Notes: a model not told the origin generated them from the sequence alone. A stretch of DNA of 64,000 nt from Vibrio neptunius (GCA_019339365.1 CP079859.1:2976001-3040000); one strand, 5' to 3'. Counted from the stretch's first letter, positions 10,506 through 19,980 are shown. Program-made: numbers and translations.

Positions 10506-11867
10506 TTACTTGGTGATGATTTCAGGCCCCATTAGCGTCGTCGGAAGCCAAGTCGATACCCATGGTACGTAAGTAACGATAATGAGGAACAAGAACATAA
10601 CCGCCACCCAAGGGAGCGCAGCCTTGACCACTTGCATCATCGACATCTTAGCGACCCCGGCCGTTACAAACAGATTGAGCCCAACAGGCGGTGTGATCAT
10701 CCCTATTTCCATGTTAACGACCATCATGATACCAAGGTGAATAGGGTCGATGCCCAGTGCAATCGCAATTGGGAACACCAACGGAGCAACAATGATCAGC
10801 AGACCCGACGGCTCCATAAACTGACCACCAATCAGAAGCAAGACATTAACCACGATTAGGAAGGTGATCGGCCCAAGGCCAGCAGATAACATCGACTCAG
10901 TGATCATCTGCGGGATGCGCTCTTCTGTTAGTACGTGCTTAAGAATCAAGGCATTTGCAATGATAAACAGCAGCATAATAGTCAGCTTGCCCGCTTCATA
11001 CAGCGTATGCTTAGTGTCTTTATGGACAAATGCTTGGAAGATCTTGACGATGGCTGGCTTGCCATTTTCTTTCTCTGCGAAAGGCCCCATATCTTTATAG
11101 ACAAAATTCGCAATAAAGAAAGAATAGACCGCTGCAACCGCTGCAGCTTCTGTCGGCGTGAAAATACCACCGTAGATACCGCCTAGAATGATCACAACCA
11201 GTAGTAGCCCCCAGCTTGCGTCTTTCGCGGCATCAAACATTTCACCCCAGCCAACAAATGGCTGCTTTGGCAGATTTTTCACGCGCGCGGCAATATAGAT
11301 AGCAATCATCAGCATCACACCCGCCAGAAGACCAGGAATCACACCGCCTAGGAACATACGACCAACCGACACGTCCGTCGCAGCGGCATACACAACCATA
11401 ACGATTGACGGTGGAATCAAGATACCTAACGTACCTGCGTTACAAATCACCCCAGCGGCAAAGTCTTTGGAGTAACCGTTTTTGATCATACCTGCGATAA
11501 CGATACTACCGATGGCAACAACCGTGGCCGGAGACGAACCTGATAACGCGGCGAACATCATACACGCGACGACAGAAGCCATCGCCAATCCGCCACGGAA
11601 CCAACCGACCATTGCAATAGCAAAACGAATAATTCGCTTAGCGACACCACCTGTCGACATAAAGCTTGATGCCAAAATAAAGAATGGAATAGCGAGTAAG
11701 GTATAGTGACCGGCGAACGCGTTGAACAAGGTTTGGGCTACTGAGGCTAAAGAAGCGTCAGAGTGCATCATCAAAAACAGGATGCTCGATAGACCAAGCG
11801 ATACAGCGATTGGCACACCAATCAGCATAAAGCCAACCACCATTACGAATAAAAACAAAATATCCAT
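10506..11867 (-). CDS. dctM: TRAP transporter large permease subunit DctM
   Basis: DctM is the ion-coupled membrane channel of the C4-dicarboxylate TRAP transporter. The 453 residues are almost entirely hydrophobic, with about 12 membrane segments. Family hallmarks include the N-terminal FVMVVGFMLIGVPIAVSLGLS, the SSPATVVAIGSI and GTLGILIPPSI segments, and MITPPVGLNLFV near the end. It is slightly longer than many DctM proteins (about 425-430) because of a charged cytoplasmic loop with FAEKENGKPAIVKIF. It follows dctQ by three bases in one operon. Confidence 0.94.
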   Translation of the reverse strand: MDILFLFVMVVGFMLIGVPIAVSLGLSSILFLMMHSDASLASVAQTLFNAFAGHYTLLAIPFFILASSFMSTGGVAKRIIRFAIAMVGWFRGGLAMASVVACMMFAALSGSSPATVVAIGSIVIAGMIKNGYSKDFAAGVICNAGTLGILIPPSIVMVVYAAATDVSVGRMFLGGVIPGLLAGVMLMIAIYIAARVKNLPKQPFVGWGEMFDAAKDASWGLLLVVIILGGIYGGIFTPTEAAAVAAVYSFFIANFVYKDMGPFAEKENGKPAIVKIFQAFVHKDTKHTLYEAGKLTIMLLFIIANALILKHVLTEERIPQMITESMLSAGLGPITFLIVVNVLLLIGGQFMEPSGLLIIVAPLVFPIAIALGIDPIHLGIMMVVNMEIGMITPPVGLNLFVTAGVAKMSMMQVVKAALPWVAVMFLFLIIVTYVPWVSTWLPTTLMGPEIITK

Positions 11868-11870
11868 GGT

Positions 11871-12542
11871 TTAGCTCTCCTTGCTCTTATCGTCGGCTTT
11901 TTTCGGCTCCATCGCTTCACCAGCGTCTTTGAGCTCTTCTTTCAGCGCCTCAAGTTCTTCTTCCGCTTCATGACCTGCAATCAAGCGGTCTAATTTACCT
12001 GTTGCGATTTGTACGGTGATTTGAAGAAAACGGAATGTCATCAGCGCCATGCCAATCGGCAGCGCCATATAAGGAATAAAGCGTGGAAGCTTTTCGTAGC
12101 GCTCTCCTTCATTCAGCCAGTCAGCTAGGAACTGCAATATTTCTGGCATCGGAATATCGTCGGTTTCATACCAAGCACGTTCAGTGACAAACGGATACCA
12201 ATAGTTCCAAGAACCAACCAGAAGAAGAATTGAGAATGCTAAACAGCAAGCCGCTGCAAGTAACGCGTAGACTTTACGCAGTTGGTCTGGTGCCATGTTG
12301 ATGATGACATCGACACCAATGTGAAAGTGTTTTTTTACGCCATAAGACGCGCCGACTAGAACCATCCAGGCAAAAAGGAAAACGGTGAGCTCAAGAGCCC
12401 AAAGAATATTGTCATTAAAGACATATCGAAAAATTACATTAGCAAAGGTCAGCAGTGTCATTGCTCCCAAGAAAAACGCAATCAGCGTTTCCTCGATAGC
12501 ATCTGTCACCTTTCCTATTCTGGCAAAAATTGACTGTTCCAT
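11871..12542 (-). CDS. dctQ: TRAP transporter small permease subunit DctQ
   Basis: DctQ is the small four-helix membrane subunit that pairs with DctM. The 223 residues show four hydrophobic stretches (about 15-40, 45-65, 92-112 and 155-175) and the typical ALELTVFLFAWMVLVGASYGVKKHFHIGVDV segment. The C-terminal 50 residues form an acidic and lysine-rich tail that looks disordered. The gene lies between dctP and dctM. A terminator-like hairpin in the dctP-dctQ gap probably makes the binding protein more abundant than the permease. Confidence 0.92.
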   Translation of the reverse strand: MEQSIFARIGKVTDAIEETLIAFFLGAMTLLTFANVIFRYVFNDNILWALELTVFLFAWMVLVGASYGVKKHFHIGVDVIINMAPDQLRKVYALLAAACCLAFSILLLVGSWNYWYPFVTERAWYETDDIPMPEILQFLADWLNEGERYEKLPRFIPYMALPIGMALMTFRFLQITVQIATGKLDRLIAGHEAEEELEALKEELKDAGEAMEPKKADDKSKES

Positions 12543-12594
12543 AGTTACATCGCTTTGATCACCCGTTGGCAGCGCCCAACAGGTATTGCAGGGT

Positions 12595-12625
12595 AAAAAA
12601 GGCCCTCCTCCCGATTCGGAGGGCC
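12595..12625 (-). terminator. Intercistronic terminator/attenuator between dctP and dctQ
   Basis: A perfect 8-bp GC stem GGCCCTCC/GGAGGGCC (12601-12608 with 12618-12625) is followed on the minus strand by six T. Partial termination here would favour dctP over dctQM expression. Confidence 0.75.
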
Positions 12626-12653
12626 AATAGTCAGGGATGTTTTTATTATCGTG

Positions 12654-13649
12654 TTACTGATTTGAAGCCAGTGCAGCTTCGATTAGGTCAGAGCCGATGT
12701 CTTTTTCAAACTTCTTCCAAACAGGTTGCAACGCAGTAACCCACTGCTGACGCTGCTCAGGCGTCAATGTACGTACTTCACCACCCGCTTCGATGATGTT
12801 GTTCTTATTCGCTAGGTTCACCTTCGCTGACTCGGCATTACGCTGTGCAGTGACTTCCTGAATAATGGTATTCAGTTGCTCACGCTGATCTGCTGGTAGT
12901 TTCTTCCAGAAGTCATTCGAGGTAACTACTAGGTAATCTAGGATACCGTGGTTGGTTTCTGTAATACCGTCCTGAACTTCAAAGAACTTCTTACCGTAGA
13001 TGTTTGACCACGTGTTTTCTTGACCATCAATAACCTTAGTTTGTAGACCGCCATACACTTCTTTAAACGACATCTTCTGTGGGTTCGCGCCTAGTTGCTC
13101 GAACTGCGCCACCAATACATCAGAAGCCTGAACACGGAACTTAAGACCCTTCGCATCTTCAGGTGACAGCAGTGGCTTGTTTGCCGACATTTGCTTCATG
13201 CCGTTATGCCAGAAAGCTAAGCCTTGCAGACCACGACGCTTCATTGCATTTTTCAGCTTCTCACCAGACTCTGAGTTTTGGAAACGGTCAACGGCGTCAA
13301 CGTCTTCGAATAGGAATGGCAGATCGAAAATACGGTATTTCTTGGTGAACTTTTCAAATTTAGAAAGAGAAGGGGCAGCAAGTTGCACGTCACCGTTTAG
13401 AAGCGCTTCCAGTACTTTGTTGTCATCGTAAAGCGTCGAGTTCGGGAAAACCTGCATACACACTTTTCCGTTCATCTCTTCGTTAACACGTTTTTCCAGT
13501 AGTGAAGCCGCAATACCTTTAGGGTGTTTATCTGTATTCGTCACGTGGCTGAACTTGATCACAGTCTCACCTGGGTCACAGTTAGCGGCCGCGTTAAAAC
13601 TCGTTACAGCGAGAATCGAAGCAGATAGTAGGGTCAAAGGCTTTAGCAT
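12654..13649 (-). CDS. dctP: TRAP transporter C4-dicarboxylate-binding periplasmic protein DctP
   Basis: DctP is the periplasmic receptor that captures C4-dicarboxylates for DctQM. I start it at the ATG at 13647-13649 because AAGGAG lies just upstream and the protein then opens with a signal peptide (MLKPLTLLSASILAVTSFNAAA) cleaved before NCDPG. That gives 331 residues, the usual length. The frame is open 23 codons further upstream, but that part has no signal-like character and overlaps the promoter. DctP hallmarks are IKFSHVTNTDKHPKG, LKFRVQASDVLVAQF, FKEVYGGLQTKVIDGQENTWSNI and ETNHGILDYLVV. Two cysteines (NCDPG and KVCMQVF) may pair. A sigma54 promoter and a DctD-like site lie upstream. 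Confidence 0.94.
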   Translation of the reverse strand: MLKPLTLLSASILAVTSFNAAANCDPGETVIKFSHVTNTDKHPKGIAASLLEKRVNEEMNGKVCMQVFPNSTLYDDNKVLEALLNGDVQLAAPSLSKFEKFTKKYRIFDLPFLFEDVDAVDRFQNSESGEKLKNAMKRRGLQGLAFWHNGMKQMSANKPLLSPEDAKGLKFRVQASDVLVAQFEQLGANPQKMSFKEVYGGLQTKVIDGQENTWSNIYGKKFFEVQDGITETNHGILDYLVVTSNDFWKKLPADQREQLNTIIQEVTAQRNAESAKVNLANKNNIIEAGGEVRTLTPEQRQQWVTALQPVWKKFEKDIGSDLIEAALASNQ

Positions 13650-13707
13650 TGTTTTTCTCCTTGTTAATAGAACAACCCCATCACTGGGTGTTGATATATT
13701 TATAAGG

Positions 13708-13722
13708 GCAATAACCAAGCCA
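13708..13722 (-). promoter_or_regulatory. sigma54 promoter of dctPQM
   Basis: On the minus strand TGGCTTGGTTATTGC keeps the GG-N10-GC spacing and the TGGC and TTGC cores of sigma54 promoters. It lies 59 bases upstream of the dctP ATG, so transcription would start near 13697. The nearby dctD encodes the cognate type of activator. Confidence 0.85.
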
Positions 13723-13825
13723 ACTTATGAAAGTAAATTTAATCTTTATATTTCAATGAATTAAATTCAGGTCTATGCGGGAAAATAATGATAAACAGAT
13801 ATGTTAGATAAAAATGGGTGGGAAG

Positions 13826-13854
13826 TGACACATCGAAACTTCTTGAATGTGTCA
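13826..13854 (-). promoter_or_regulatory. Putative DctD upstream activating site
   Basis: A perfect 8-bp inverted repeat, TGACACAT (13826-13833) and ATGTGTCA (13847-13854), has a 13-base spacer. It is centred about 125-140 bases upstream of the sigma54 promoter, where enhancer-binding activators usually bind. Assignment to DctD is inference. Confidence 0.55.
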
Positions 13855-13893
13855 TTTTACACATATTTAACATTACCCGAACGTTAGATAAAC

Positions 13894-13920
13894 AAATGGC
13901 AGCGCCATGCTGCCATTTTT
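13894..13920 (-). terminator. Terminator at the end of the gts operon 3' region
   Basis: A perfect 10-bp stem (13894-13903 with 13909-13918, loop GCCAT) lies about 220 bases past the malK-like stop. T-rich sequence follows on either strand. No plus-strand gene ends here, so I assign it to the minus-strand transcript from the gts operon. Confidence 0.6.
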
Positions 13921-14064
13921 ATTACATGAGATTTGAGAGTCAGCAAGGAGACTGACTCCCCTCTCAAGAAAAACACGAACTTCATATTCATGATGATGCT
14001 AAAAGCATAGTTTCTATTGATCATTTTATTAAATAAAGGTTTTTTAAATAGCCGAATTAAGGGC

Positions 14065-14130
14065 GAACACACTCCCAACTCGGACAGCAAGCCAGTCCGA
14101 TTCTCCCCCGTACTGGTTGGGAGCGTGTTC
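14065..14130 (-). repeat. Long imperfect inverted repeat with an inner hairpin
   Basis: Arms of 15 bases (14065-14079 with 14116-14130, one mismatch) enclose an inner 5-bp hairpin CGGAC/GTCCG (14081-14085 with 14095-14099). It begins 7 bases downstream of the malK-like stop. It could protect the mRNA 3' end, form part of a 3'-UTR RNA, or be a dispersed repeat element. Confidence 0.6.
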
Positions 14131-14137
14131 AATCTTA

Positions 14138-15253
14138 TTAATGGAACTCAATTCTTTGTTCTGTTTGTGCATCAAAGAATACCGCTTTTGACAGATCAAA
14201 ATGCAGAGGGGCAATCTGACCAACACGAGCGTCAAACTCAGGAGACAGTCGACATGCCACCTCCTGACCATTGACCTTAATCATCGCGATAGTATCTGGA
14301 CCAGTGGGTTCCAGAACCTCAAGTTGAAGATCAAGTTGCGTGGTAGCGCTCGATTCCTGATTTTCTTTCTCAGTAATGTGCTCTGGGCGTAAACCAATCA
14401 CCACTTCCTTACCATCTTGCTCACGCATTGAATTAGGTAAACGGATATGGTGCTCCTGTTCGTTACCACCTTTAACTTTAATCACTGGCTGCTGCTCATC
14501 ATCAAGATCAACCATGGTCTTAATGAAGTTCATTGATGGAGAACCCATAAAACCGGCAACAAACATATTGTTGGGTGTGTTATAGATTTCATGAGGCGTG
14601 CCCAGTTGCTGCAATTCACCATCTTTCATCACTGCAATGCGATCAGCCAGAGTCATCGCTTCAATCTGATCATGAGTCACGTAAACAATCGTAGTATTCA
14701 GTTGTTGATGAAGGCGTTTGATCTGATGACGCATTTCGACACGGAGTTTTGCGTCCAGATTCGATAGCGGTTCATCAAACAGATATAACTTAGGTCGGCG
14801 CGCTAAGGCTCGTCCCATCGCAACACGCTGACGCTGACCACCTGATAACTGTGATGGCTTACGGTCCAGCAGATGGTCGATTTGTAGCATCTCGGCCACA
14901 CGCTGCACTTCAGCATCGATCTCGGCGTCAGGCATTTTACGGATCTTAAGGCCAAACGCGATGTTGCCACGCACCGTCATATTTGGATACAAAGCGTATG
15001 ACTGGAAAACCATCGCGATGTCACGATCTTTTGGCTCCACGACTGAGACATCGCGGCCATCAATCACGATTTCACCTGAACTGATACCTTCTAAGCCAGC
15101 AATGGTATTCATCAAGGTTGATTTACCACATCCCGATGGGCCAACCAAAATCAAAAACTCCCCCGAGTCAATGCTGATATCGATTCCCTTAAGGGTTTCC
15201 TGTTCCGCTTTTGGGTAGGTTTTACGGATCTGTTTGAGTTCTAAAGTTGCCAT
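14138..15253 (-). CDS. Sugar ABC transporter ATP-binding protein (MalK/UgpC family)
   Basis: This is the cytoplasmic ATPase that powers the adjacent GtsBC-type permease. The 371 residues show Walker [10 protein letters not shown] (about 38-46), the Q-loop [14 protein letters not shown], signature [14 protein letters not shown], Walker [16 protein letters not shown] and switch histidine YVTHD. A C-terminal MalK-type TOBE/OB regulatory region follows (from about 240: VIGLRPEHI and [21 protein letters not shown]). It starts five bases after the GtsC-type permease, so it belongs to that operon. MalK-family ATPases can serve several sugar importers. I do not assign a symbol because family members are very similar. 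Confidence 0.93.
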   Translation of the reverse strand: MATLELKQIRKTYPKAEQETLKGIDISIDSGEFLILVGPSGCGKSTLMNTIAGLEGISSGEIVIDGRDVSVVEPKDRDIAMVFQSYALYPNMTVRGNIAFGLKIRKMPDAEIDAEVQRVAEMLQIDHLLDRKPSQLSGGQRQRVAMGRALARRPKLYLFDEPLSNLDAKLRVEMRHQIKRLHQQLNTTIVYVTHDQIEAMTLADRIAVMKDGELQQLGTPHEIYNTPNNMFVAGFMGSPSMNFIKTMVDLDDEQQPVIKVKGGNEQEHHIRLPNSMREQDGKEVVIGLRPEHITEKENQESSATTQLDLQLEVLEPTGPDTIAMIKVNGQEVACRLSPEFDARVGQIAPLHFDLSKAVFFDAQTEQRIEFH

Positions 15254-15258
15254 TATGA

Positions 15259-16116
15259 TTATCCTTTTACTGATCCGGCGGTCAGGCCACGAACAAAATA
15301 TTTTCCTGCCAGCACGTAAACCAGCAACGTCGGTAGAGCTGCGATGATGGCTGCGGCCATATCCACGTTGTATTCCTTCACACCTGTACTGGTATTAACT
15401 AGGTTGTTAAGTGCTACTGTAATCGGCTGTGTGTCCGACCCTGAATACACCACACCAAACAAGAAATCGTTCCAGATCGATGTGAACTGCCAAATCACAG
15501 TCACCATAATAATTGGCGTTGAAAGTGGCAGAAGGATTTTGAAGAAGATGGTAAAGAAGCCCGCCCCATCCAGCTTCGCTGCTTTGATCAACTCATCAGG
15601 AATGCTGATGTAGAAGTTGCGGAAGAACAACGTCGTAAAGGCCATACCGTAGATAACGTGAACGGTCACCAAGCCCGCCGTTGTATTAGCTAAGCCCAAC
15701 TTTCCTAGTACCGCCGCCATAGGCAGCAAGATGACCTGAAATGGGATAAAACAGCCAAACAGCAATAAGCTAAAGAAGAGGTTCGAACCACGAAACTGCC
15801 ACTTAGTCACAACATAGCCATTGAAAGCGCCAAGTAAGGTTGAGATCGCTACAGCAGGTATCACCATCTGGAAAGAGTTCCAGAAATAACCTTTCACACC
15901 TTCACATTTCACTCCGGTGCAAGCTCCGTCCCAAGCTTTATACCAAGCATCAAACACCCACTCTTTGGGTAAGCTCATCAAATTACCCGCTTTGATATCT
16001 GGTAAGGTTTTGAATGACGTGATGACCATGACAAACAATGGCATCAGGTAAACCAGACAGAAGAAAATCAGCGCTGAGTAAATGAACAGGCGAGCAAAAT
16101 TCATGTTATTGGTCAT
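15259..16116 (-). CDS. gtsC: Glucose/mannose-type ABC transporter permease (GtsC/MalG family)
   Basis: This is an inner-membrane permease half of a carbohydrate ABC importer. The 285 residues have six predicted membrane segments. The cytoplasmic coupling (EAA-like) loop is [30 protein letters not shown]. The C-terminus [12 protein letters not shown] is typical of MalG-type subunits. The extracytoplasmic loop [19 protein letters not shown] matches the GtsC type of Pseudomonas rather than MalG. The ATG overlaps the upstream permease stop by four bases (ATGA), showing translational coupling. The symbol rests on remembered similarity and gene order. Confidence 0.85.
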   Translation of the reverse strand: MTNNMNFARLFIYSALIFFCLVYLMPLFVMVITSFKTLPDIKAGNLMSLPKEWVFDAWYKAWDGACTGVKCEGVKGYFWNSFQMVIPAVAISTLLGAFNGYVVTKWQFRGSNLFFSLLLFGCFIPFQVILLPMAAVLGKLGLANTTAGLVTVHVIYGMAFTTLFFRNFYISIPDELIKAAKLDGAGFFTIFFKILLPLSTPIIMVTVIWQFTSIWNDFLFGVVYSGSDTQPITVALNNLVNTSTGVKEYNVDMAAAIIAALPTLLVYVLAGKYFVRGLTAGSVKG

Positions 16117-17036
16117 GATTTTTTCTCCCTAAGTTCGGAATACAAATAAGGCACCAGAATGGCAAGAATACCGGCTAGCATCATCATGGCACTGGCAGCA
16201 CCAAGACCAATCTGACCACGCGTAAATGAATGGGCATACATAAACAATGCTGGTAGGTCTGAAGAATAACCTGGCCCCCCAGCCGTCATTGCGGTCACTA
16301 AATCAAAACTCTTAATTGCTATATGCGATGTAATGATTACCGCGCTGAAGAACACAGGTCGCAGGCAAGGTAGAATAATTTTCACGTAAATCGTCGGCAG
16401 ATTAGCACCATCAATTTGAGCGGCTTTGATGATGGATGAATCGATACCACGAAGACCCGCGAGGAACATCGCCATTACAAAACCGGAAGATTGCCATACC
16501 GCAGCAATGACCAAGGTATAGACCGCCATATCAGAGTCAACCAACCAGTCGAATTTGAAGTCTGTAAATCCCCAGTCGTGCATCAGTTTCTCGATGCCCA
16601 GACCTGGGTTTAGAATCCATTTCCAAGCCGTACCCGTAACAATGAACGACAACGCCATCGGATAGAGATAAATAGTACGAATCGCCCCTTCCTGACGAAT
16701 ATTTTGATCTAACAATATTGCTAGACCGACACCTAAACCGATTGCGACCAGCATAAACAGCAGACCAAAAATGCCTAAGTTTGAAATCGAAGTGATCCAA
16801 CGATCGTTATCCATTAGCTTTTCGTACTGGGTAAAACCGACAAAATTAAAGCTAGGTAGAAATCGAGAGTTGGTCATAGATAGTGCGGCAGTCCAGAAGA
16901 TGTAACCGTAAATACACACCACAGTAACCAACATGGTCGGTGCTAATACGATCTTCGGCAGCCAGGTTTGTAGCCTGTCAGCAAAGCTTGGCTTATAGAC
17001 AGACTGACTTTTTGACCCAGTCAAAACATGCTCCAT
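16113..17036 (-). CDS. gtsB: Glucose/mannose-type ABC transporter permease (GtsB/MalF family)
   Basis: This is the partner permease of the sugar importer. I start it at the ATG at 17034-17036 (MEHVLTG) because AAGGA lies six bases upstream; a GTG six codons earlier (17054) is possible. The result is 307 residues with six membrane segments and the EAA-like loop GIDSSIIKAAQIDGANLPTIYVKIILPCLRP. TAGGPGYSSDLPALFMYAHSF near the end is typical of sugar permeases. It follows gtsA after a gap of about 105 bases that holds a GC-rich hairpin, a common way to lower permease expression relative to the binding protein. Confidence 0.86.
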   Translation of the reverse strand: MEHVLTGSKSQSVYKPSFADRLQTWLPKIVLAPTMLVTVVCIYGYIFWTAALSMTNSRFLPSFNFVGFTQYEKLMDNDRWITSISNLGIFGLLFMLVAIGLGVGLAILLDQNIRQEGAIRTIYLYPMALSFIVTGTAWKWILNPGLGIEKLMHDWGFTDFKFDWLVDSDMAVYTLVIAAVWQSSGFVMAMFLAGLRGIDSSIIKAAQIDGANLPTIYVKIILPCLRPVFFSAVIITSHIAIKSFDLVTAMTAGGPGYSSDLPALFMYAHSFTRGQIGLGAASAMMMLAGILAILVPYLYSELREKKS

Positions 17037-17089
17037 AACGAATCCTTGTGACACTTTCCCTGAAAGTAAGTCTTAGAAGGAAAGGACAA

Positions 17090-17110
17090 GCAGGCTCCCC
17101 ACAAGCCTGC
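17090..17110 (-). repeat. Intercistronic hairpin between gtsA and gtsB
   Basis: A perfect 7-bp stem GCAGGCT/AGCCTGC (17090-17096 with 17104-17110) has no T-run on the minus strand. It is therefore more likely an mRNA-stabilising stem behind the binding-protein gene than a terminator. Confidence 0.5.
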
Positions 17111-17141
17111 CTGCCCTTGGGGGTGACAGAATAAAGCGCCG

Positions 17142-18389
17142 TTAAATCGCCGCTTTTACTGCTTTCGCCAGTTTCTGCGCGGCGTCTTGCGGATTGGCAT
17201 CTTTGTCATTGAAGAAGTTAGTCACAACATCAAAAATCGCGCCTTGTGCGTAGCTGGTTGTTGACATGCCGTGCGCCATACTTGGTACGAGATCACCGGA
17301 TTTCGCCGTCGCTTTAAACTCGTCCATTGAATCCAGTGCACACTTGTCAAACTTCGACATATCCATATCCAGACGCACTGGAATCGAACCTTTATTCAGG
17401 TTAAACACTTCTTGGAATTTAGGGTCAAGAATGGTCGCTGCCAGCGCTTTTTGCGCTTGTTGGTTACCTGATTCGCCTAGCTCAAAGAAAGCAAAGCTGT
17501 CGACATTATGAGTAAATTGACCTGCGGTACCCGGAGCTGGTACACAGACATAATCTTTACCTGCCACTTTGCCGGCTGCTGAGAATTCGCCCTTCGCCCA
17601 ATCACCCATGATTTGCATCGCTGCTTCACCATTGATCACCATAGAAGTCGCAACGTTCCAGTCACGGCCCGGCGAGTTTGAGTCGATGTAATCATGCATT
17701 TTCTGGAATTTGGCAAACACGTCGACCATCTTGTCGCCAGACAGAACATCCATATCCAGCTCAACAAAGGCTTTGACGTAGTCTTCGCTGCCTAAAACAT
17801 CAAGCGCAACCGCTTCAAACACAGTAGCGTCCTGCCATGGCTGACCACCGTGGGCCAACGGGATTAAACCAGCTGCTTTAATTTTGTCACCTGCGACAAA
17901 AAACTCATCCAAGGTCGTTGGGACTTTTGCGCCCGCTTTTTCAAATACCGCTGGGTTTGCCCAAAGCCAGTTCACACGGTGAACGTTGACTGGCACAGCG
18001 ACAAAATCACCATCCCACTTCATGACGTCGGTCACCATTTTTGGCACCACGCCATCCCAGTTACCTTTTTCTGCAACGTCATCAAGATTAGTCAGGAAAC
18101 CCAGACCACCCCACTCTTGAATGTCATGGCCTTTGATCTGCGCCGCTGAAGGTGGGTTGCCTGACACCGCGCGAGTTTTCAGTACCGTCATCGCACTTTC
18201 ACCACCGCCACCAGCAACCGCAAAATCCTTCCAGCTATGGCCTTGTTCTTCCAGCATGTCTTTCAGAACAGAAATGGATTTAGCTTCGCCACCAGAAGTC
18301 CACCAGTGAAGCACTTCAACTTCACCCGCTTGAGTCATAGAAGCCGCTGATAGAAGGGATAAGGTAAGTAGGGTTTTATTCATTTTCAT
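17142..18389 (-). CDS. gtsA: Glucose/mannose-type ABC transporter substrate-binding protein
   Basis: This is the periplasmic sugar receptor of the importer. The 415 residues start with a signal peptide ([21 protein letters not shown], cleaved before GEVEV). [55 protein letters not shown] and [17 protein letters not shown] match my memory of GtsA, the glucose/mannose receptor of Pseudomonas. The ATG at 18389 has GGAAG seven bases upstream. It is the first transporter gene, 140 bases downstream of the kinase gene, with a 22-bp palindrome in the gap. Substrate specificity is inferred and not shown by sequence. Confidence 0.88.
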   Translation of the reverse strand: MKMNKTLLTLSLLSAASMTQAGEVEVLHWWTSGGEAKSISVLKDMLEEQGHSWKDFAVAGGGGESAMTVLKTRAVSGNPPSAAQIKGHDIQEWGGLGFLTNLDDVAEKGNWDGVVPKMVTDVMKWDGDFVAVPVNVHRVNWLWANPAVFEKAGAKVPTTLDEFFVAGDKIKAAGLIPLAHGGQPWQDATVFEAVALDVLGSEDYVKAFVELDMDVLSGDKMVDVFAKFQKMHDYIDSNSPGRDWNVATSMVINGEAAMQIMGDWAKGEFSAAGKVAGKDYVCVPAPGTAGQFTHNVDSFAFFELGESGNQQAQKALAATILDPKFQEVFNLNKGSIPVRLDMDMSKFDKCALDSMDEFKATAKSGDLVPSMAHGMSTTSYAQGAIFDVVTNFFNDKDANPQDAAQKLAKAVKAAI

Positions 18390-18508
18390 TATTATCTTCC
18401 ATGTATTGGATTAGACACAGGGCTGACAGCGAACAAGCCCCCTGTTTCATGTGTTCGAAAATGAGTGTATAGATTTGTACAGATTAGATTGAAACAAACC
18501 GTAATAAG

Positions 18509-18530
18509 AATGTAACACCAATGTTACATT
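18509..18530 (-). promoter_or_regulatory. 22-bp palindrome upstream of gtsA, putative operator
   Basis: Perfect 9-bp arms AATGTAACA (18509-18517) and TGTTACATT (18522-18530) have a CCAA spacer. It overlaps the kinase stop codon and lies about 120-140 bases upstream of the gtsA start. It is AT-rich and has no T-run, so an operator is more likely than a terminator. The neighbouring OmpR-type regulator is the obvious candidate to bind it. Confidence 0.5.
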
Positions 18531-19977
18531 AGACTTCAAGTGTCGGTGGGATAAAGAGTTGCGCTCTCAAACCGCCTTGTGGGCGATTGCTGATAATGAG
18601 ATCTCCGCCGTGCCCATGCAGAATGTTACGGCAGATACCTAAGCCTAAACCGTGGCCTTGGTCATCAGAAGCCAAGCGAAAATACGGCTCAAAAACGGCT
18701 TCGAGCTTATCACTTGGTATGCCCGGTCCAACATCGTCAATCGAGACGGAAATCCATTCATCCGTCACTTCAATCGACACGCTCGCACTATTTCCATATT
18801 TAACCGCATTATCGATTAAATTGGTCAACACTCGCTTAATGGCTAAGGGCTTAGCCACCATAGGTTCCATCTCGATTGGAGTAAAAGTGACGCAATCACG
18901 CTTAAAGTTCATCGGTTCTATTACCGACTGAATCATGGCATTGAGATCAATAAAGGCATTGTTCTCGTGTAAATCAGTGTCTTTCACACATTGAAGTGCC
19001 CCTTTGACCATCATCTCCAGCTCATCTAAGTCCTGATTGAATTTATGACGTTTTTTGTCGTCATCGAGTAGCTCAGCTCTTAACCGTAATCGAGTGATCG
19101 GCGTTTTGAGATCATGCGATATAGACGAAAACAGATGCTCCCTATCAGCCACATAGCGTCTGATACGCTGCTGCATACGATTAAACGCTCGCGTCGCAGT
19201 GACCAGTTCGCTCGCCCCTTCTTCACCTAGTGGCGGCTGATCAATATCCATGCTCATTTCATTGGCCGCTTTTGCCAAACGCTTTAAGGGTTTGACTTGC
19301 CGACGCATTAACAGATAAGTCAGACCAAGCAACAAGGTCGTCGAGAAGAAGATAAACAGGATCTGCTCTCGACCAATTAAGGTGTCATCCAATGTGACAT
19401 AGGGTGCGGGAAGTAACGCAGCAATATAGACCCACTCATTGCTCTTAAGCTCAATCTGTACCACCAGGACGGGAGGATCAATGGGTGATAATGTTAAAGT
19501 ATGATGCGCCCATGATTTGGGTAAATCACTAAGGTAGATGTCATTCTTTAGTAGACGAAGATTGTGCGCATGAGAAAAGTCGACAGATATCGAAGACACC
19601 TTAGGTAACTTGTCGTTGAGCACAGTTTCCACCGCAGAAAGTGAGGCTCTTTTTAACTGTGTATCTGGAATCGGCTCAACAATCAGCTTTTCTTTGTTGA
19701 ATGACACAAAGAAACGCGTGCCACCCATATTACGAATCTGATCCAGTACAATATGACGATAGCGCGTCGGTAGGGATTGGAAAAATGTCACGGTTGAAGC
19801 AAACATGTTCGCCATGCTTTCAGAGGCAGACTGAATACCTGCCAACTCTTTTTGCTTCGATTCGGTGTACCAGATAGCCGTGGCAATGCCCTGCGCTAAT
19901 ATCACCGCTAACAACGCTAGCCCTAGAGTACGGGTGACCAAGGAATTGGGTTTTAGCCTATGTAATAGAGCGTTCAT
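18529..19977 (-). CDS. Sensor histidine kinase of the sugar-uptake two-component system (GtrS-like)
   Basis: This is an inner-membrane kinase likely to control the downstream gts genes. The 482 residues carry TM1 (about 15-33), a periplasmic sensor of about 170 residues, TM2 (about 207-224), a HAMP linker (RRQVKPLKRLAKAANEM) and a kinase core. The phospho-acceptor is in SSISHDLKTPITRLRLRAELL. The N box is LTNLIDNAVKYG, G1 is IDDVGPGIP and G2 is GHGLGLGIC. It follows the response regulator gene by three bases. The regulator-kinase-gtsABC order resembles the GltR/GtrS glucose system of Pseudomonas, where the kinase senses a glucose catabolite. That parallel is inference. Confidence 0.85.
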   Translation of the reverse strand: MNALLHRLKPNSLVTRTLGLALLAVILAQGIATAIWYTESKQKELAGIQSASESMANMFASTVTFFQSLPTRYRHIVLDQIRNMGGTRFFVSFNKEKLIVEPIPDTQLKRASLSAVETVLNDKLPKVSSISVDFSHAHNLRLLKNDIYLSDLPKSWAHHTLTLSPIDPPVLVVQIELKSNEWVYIAALLPAPYVTLDDTLIGREQILFIFFSTTLLLGLTYLLMRRQVKPLKRLAKAANEMSMDIDQPPLGEEGASELVTATRAFNRMQQRIRRYVADREHLFSSISHDLKTPITRLRLRAELLDDDKKRHKFNQDLDELEMMVKGALQCVKDTDLHENNAFIDLNAMIQSVIEPMNFKRDCVTFTPIEMEPMVAKPLAIKRVLTNLIDNAVKYGNSASVSIEVTDEWISVSIDDVGPGIPSDKLEAVFEPYFRLASDDQGHGLGLGICRNILHGHGGDLIISNRPQGGLRAQLFIPPTLEV

Positions 19978-19980
19978 CTA

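Noticed and set aside
14065..14130. Possible integron attC site (Vibrio repeat)
   Set aside because: The paired arms and inner hairpin suggest it, but there are no attC core sites (RYYYAAC/GTTRRRY) at the ends, no cassette ORFs and no integrase nearby.
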